The translations under genes and the position numbers were made by a program. DNA of 64,000 nucleotides from Monosiga brevicollis MX1 (lineage: Eukaryota; Opisthokonta; Choanoflagellata; Craspedida; Salpingoecidae), in the NCBI RefSeq assembly GCF_000002865.3, contig NW_001865041.1, positions 1,279,922-1,343,921 of the forward strand, written 5' to 3'. The number at the start of each line of letters is the position of its first letter. The first letter of the stretch is position 1. This document shows positions 60,491-64,000 of this stretch, one piece after another. The notes under the pieces were generated by a model. The model saw nothing but the letters and a program-made list of their open reading frames with translations. It had not been told where the DNA came from and made no database searches.

Positions 60491-63373
60491 TTAGAGCTCA
60501 TCATGTTTGAGCAGGCCGCGGAAGTAATCGGCAACAAATTGGTATGCAGCTTGGCTGGACAAATCAGCGGTCTTGTCGTACACAAATTTGAGCTGCTGTG
60601 CCGTGTCGTGAATGACCAGCACGGGCAAATCTTTGCGCTGGACCCCAAAGAACTTCATGGCATCACCCGTTTTTCGGTAGTCTAGAAGACGAGCAAGACA
60701 CAAGTGATGGATTCCAGTGCCAGTCTGTGAGGTAACTCGCATGGGCTTGCACCGAGTGGATAGACTTGGGCACATACCCGCTACAACCGGCAAGATGCTG
60801 TCGTCGAAAGGTCGGATGCCCTCCAAGAGAAGCTTGAAGAAGAGCGTAGGAACAAGCAAGAACCAGGATGAGATAAGTTGAACATTCTGCTGTAGCAAAA
60901 TGGTGGAAAGCCTTATGCTGTGAAGATAATTCTTTCAACAGCAAAAACAACATCGACTCCCCGAAAAAAGAAGAGAAGTGAAAAGCAAAGAAGACAACAA
61001 GACGAGAGAAAAAGAAAAGGCAAAGCAAAACATTCTCAACTCTATCGGAGAGACACACCTCGGGCACAGGCTGCTGACGGGGTGCCGTGGGATCATAGAA
61101 AATCAGCACCTTGGGCTGCTGAGCCCGAAAGAGCTGGCTCTTGGAGGCTTCATTGCTCAGATCGAGCGTGATGCCACCCAATATTTGGCGCTGACCAATG
61201 CGGACAATCGCGGCAACCAAAGAAACGACAAAGGCCCCAAAGGTGGGGGTGAGTTGGTCCCGATGAAAGATGGGGGTGGGTAGTCGAACGAAGTAGCAAC
61301 CTCGCGTGTAGCATTGCAAGCACATACCCCGGGCATTGTCCAGTTAATTTCAAACGAGCCAGGGGATGGGATCGACTTTGGCAACCTGGCAAGGACCAGG
61401 ACAGAACAAACGACCGGCAAACGTCGTGCTGCTGGTAAGGAATAGACGAGTAGCGCCAGCCCACCGACTTGCTAGCTGGCCAGCCAGCAGCAGCAGCAAA
61501 GCAGCAGCAACAACAACAACAATGGAACAACGAAGAAAAGGCTTTTGTTACTGACCGAACAAGCATGAATTCAGCACCGGGAAGCTCGATCTGCACGTTT
61601 TGATGATCCCCTGCCACCCATTCGAGGGCTGTAAAATCCGATTCCTAGTCAAGGTACCGTTTGAAGCAGAGTTGTAGACGTTAATGAGACCACACGTTAG
61701 GGTTAAAAGGCCCACCAAGCGCACTCGTGTGACCTCCTGGGTGGTTGCAAGGACGACGGCTGGGTGTCAGCACGGGCGGCGTACTTGAGTGTCAGAGCGC
61801 GGTTGGCTTGTTTTGAGGCCTCCACTACTTTCCACCAGCTTGTTGACCACAGAGGCAGGCGGTTCGATGCAGTTGGGCGGGGCTGGGCGGTAGGCCCACC
61901 AGTTGACCAAGAATGTGACACGGGTGGTACTCTGGTCTTGAAGTTGTGCTACGAATACACGGGTGCAGGCAGATGCAACGGCATCAGGGCGTGTGGCCTG
62001 CTCCATGAGTATCACATGTGGCAGATCGCACCAGCAACATTGGCTGCATGCTCAGCACCAAGCGTGCCGGCGACACCATGCATCAGGTTGCCCTGGAAGA
62101 AAATGTGCTTGTTGCGCTCTGGATAGACGAGCGCGCCGCGTACTGGAACGCGCGGTTCATCGTCATTGCCGTCGATGGATGTCTAATGTCATAAGAAAAA
62201 AATAATACAACGTGAGGTCGATTCGTTTTGCGCGCTTGATCGCTCCGTGGGTACTCAAGCCAGCCATTCTGCCGGCATTTACCCCGGTGTCGGACGCCGT
62301 ACTCTTTCACGTCCACATCGACATGAACATACCTGGTTAAAGATGAGAGTGGGAGCTCCAATGTTGGTCAGGTAAGACACGGTTGAGATGGCAGGCAGCA
62401 CAAGCCGCATCTCTTCCGAGGCCGTGGCTTCGTCCTTATCGTAGTGAAAGCCAATATTATCCGTTTTCTCGCGAACCTGATACCACCTGAGACATTAGAC
62501 ACTCAAAAGTGAGAGGCCGAGTATCAAGTAGGCAGGCGCGTGTTGTCTGACACAAGGACATCAGCAGAAGACGGGCAGTCTCACCATTCAGCACCAATGA
62601 TGCCCTGTTCGGCAAAAGAATTGCCAGGAAAATCAAGCTCTCTAGGTGGCAGATTGTCGTGTGAGAAAAGGTAAAATGCGCGTTTTGCAGCCGAGGTCCA
62701 ACGAGGTATAGAAGTAAGCTGGCTGAAGATCTTACTTGAGAATGTGCACGGCGGCTTCGGCGGCAAAACGTGGTGCATGTGTGCTCTTGCTAGTCAAGGG
62801 GTACCACCATGTTCCTCGCTGGACCACAGAATTGACGGCAGCGAAACGGGGTGAGGTCTGACGGCGAACACGCAAGCAGATTTCTTCCCATCCCATGCCA
62901 CACTGTGATTGGCGGGCACGTTGACAAACCTTGCCAAACTTAAAGTTATCACTCGGCATCTGGTCCAACAAAAGCCCATCCCGTCTATCAAGTGGATGCA
63001 GAACGAGTCCACGGCCCAGCCCCAATGAGAAAAACAACCGGAAAGTCAGTGCGCCCCGGAAACCAAGCAAGCGCAAAGTGATTTCGACGTACTTGAGAGC
63101 CTCAAGAAGATCATCAGGGTAGACTGAGGTCCAGCTTCGATACAGCGGATACTGGTACTCGACTGCAGGTGCCCGCCCGGCGAAAGGTGGGGGCACGGGG
63201 AGCGGCAGTCGCCGCATGTGAGTCTGGCTTGCTGAACAGAGTGTGCACCCGCTCCGTACATTGCGAAGCTTACCGTTGTTAGTACGCGGCCCGCCGCTCA
63301 CAAAGGTTGCGCTCGTCATCATGGCGCCCATGATGAGAAGCGCAGCCAGACAGAACACACTAGACGACGCCAT
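60491..63373 (-). CDS. ER-resident 2OG-oxygenase-like plus thioredoxin-like protein with HDEL
   Basis: Multi-exon gene. Exon 1 (63274-63373) gives a signal peptide (FCLAALLIMGAMMTSA) and splices in phase to VEYQYPLYRSWTSVYPDD (63093-63162). Later exons give GIIGAEWWYQVREKTDNIGFHYDKDE, VSYLTNIGAPTLIF, KHIFFQGNLMHG and RVTFLVNWWAYRP. HYD, the distal His of LMHG and the Arg of RVTF are spaced like the HxD...H...R iron/2-oxoglutarate site of 2OG dioxygenases. Downstream, LPGAEFMLVRS, ITLDLSNEASKSQLFRAQQPKVLIFYDPTA, RPFDDSILPVVAG and GVQRKDLPVLVIHD...FVADYF look like PDI-type thioredoxin-fold domains without a visible CxxC. The protein ends HDEL, the ER retrieval signal. An ER-lumen hydroxylase/chaperone role is inference. 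Middle exon frames around 62780-63010 are unresolved, so two genes remain possible. Confidence 0.68.
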
Positions 63374-63601
63374 GGCTCGGGACGTGTCAGGCCAGCAGCC
63401 AAACAAATCTGCCCTCTGCCTGCCAGAGGACGAATCCAAGATGCGAGCAAACAGGCAGGTGGCCAGGATAAGCCTCATATTTCACGATAAGGGATCGCAA
63501 TCCCAGCGTTGTAGCATTCACCCTGTACGTAGCCGCGAGCATCGCGGTAACAATCAAGCCACGACCACCCACCTGGTTCTTGGTTGTGCAGTGCAGTCCA
63601 A

Positions 63602-63630
63602 TGATGATGATGATGATGATGATGATGATA
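63602..63630. repeat. (ATG)n trinucleotide repeat
   Basis: About nine ATG units. Confidence 0.93.
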
Positions 63631-63657
63631 TGATTGCCGTGAAATGAGCTGAATAGC

Positions 63658-63805
63658 ACCACACAACACAGCACAGCACAGCACAGCACCGCACAGTACC
63701 ACACGGTACCACACTGCACAGCACCACACAGCACCGCACCACACAGCACCGCACCACACAGCACCGCACCACACTGCACAGCACCGCACCGCACCGCACA
63801 GCACA
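63658..63805. repeat. CACAGCAC/CGCACCA minisatellite
   Basis: About 150 bp of degenerate CACAGCAC and CGCACCACA units, repeated some 12-15 times; Cys/Val/Ala ORFs on the other strand derive from it. Confidence 0.9.
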
Positions 63806-63902
63806 GTCGCTCAAACCCTCAAAAGGAAAACGTCCTGACGAAAGCGAATGACCAGCGTAAGCGATAATGTGTAAATATCCACACTATCGCACAGCGCCCC
63901 TT

Positions 63903-63904
<2 letters not shown>

Positions 63905-63985
<81 letters not shown>
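63905..63985. repeat. (GT)n microsatellite
   Basis: About 40 uninterrupted GT units near the window end. Confidence 0.97.
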
Positions 63986-63988
<3 letters not shown>

Positions 63989-64000
63989 GTCTTTTTGCAA

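Larger units (their letters stand above)
63374..64000. other. Intergenic, repeat-rich window end
   Basis: Upstream of the HDEL gene: short unique sequence to about 63595, then (ATG)n, a CACAGCAC/CGCACC minisatellite and a long (GT)n. No gene is supported. Confidence 0.6.

Noticed and set aside
63387-63814. Cys/Val/Ala-rich - strand ORFs
   Set aside because: Translation of the CACAGCAC minisatellite and the ATG repeat.
63602-63985. Possible CRISPR-like or telomeric array
   Set aside because: Units are short, contiguous and degenerate without spacers, and the sequence is not a telomere repeat; in a eukaryotic context these are ordinary micro- and minisatellites.

Overview
This is eukaryotic nuclear DNA from a compact, intron-rich genome. 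Almost every gene is broken by short spliceosomal introns (mostly 50-250 bp, GT-AG) and intergenic spaces are usually under 1 kb. Non-coding DNA is full of GT, GA and homopolymer microsatellites. The gene content combines proteins typical of animals and their relatives (DNAJC3, TRIP12 with WWE and HECT, CCDC22, TM2D1, GPANK1, PAK with CRIB) with a chitin synthase. I infer a choanoflagellate, most likely Monosiga brevicollis or a close relative. That identification is inference, not a database result. Exon boundaries were read by eye from splice signals and checked by reading frame: most models below close exactly in frame.

Layout, left to right: DNAJC3 3' part (+); a membrane-anchored AA15-LPMO-like/GH18 chitinase (-) head-to-head with a chitin synthase (+); DDX54/Dbp10 helicase (+); a WW-less Pin1 (-) head-to-head with an SCI1-like nuclear protein (+); a duplicated tetraspan membrane protein (-); TFIIA large subunit (-), a 593-bp assembly gap, then TRMT6 (+); an ATGL-like patatin lipase (-) head-to-head with GPANK1 (+); a large HExxH/EExRAE metallopeptidase (-) head-to-head with TM2D1 (+); intronless beta-tubulin (-); an unrecognised intronless ORF (-) head-to-head with an IQ+BAG protein (+); a SLOG/LOG-like nucleotide-binding protein (+); a small coiled-coil gene (+); a PAK kinase (-) head-to-head with TRIP12 (+); an unrecognised 262-aa gene (-); CCDC22 (-); and an ER-resident protein with a 2OG-oxygenase-like region, a thioredoxin-like region and a C-terminal HDEL (-). 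Microsatellites and a CA-rich minisatellite close the window.

Most neighbours are unrelated housekeeping genes. The clear functional pairing is the chitin locus at 2.1-10 kb, where a synthase and a predicted cell-surface chitin-degrading enzyme start about 1 kb apart on opposite strands. The most unusual proteins are that LPMO-chitinase fusion, the HDEL oxygenase/thioredoxin protein, the HExxH metallopeptidase whose catalytic motif is cut by an intron, and the internally duplicated tetraspan protein. I saw no rRNA, tRNA, CRISPR array, transposase or viral gene.
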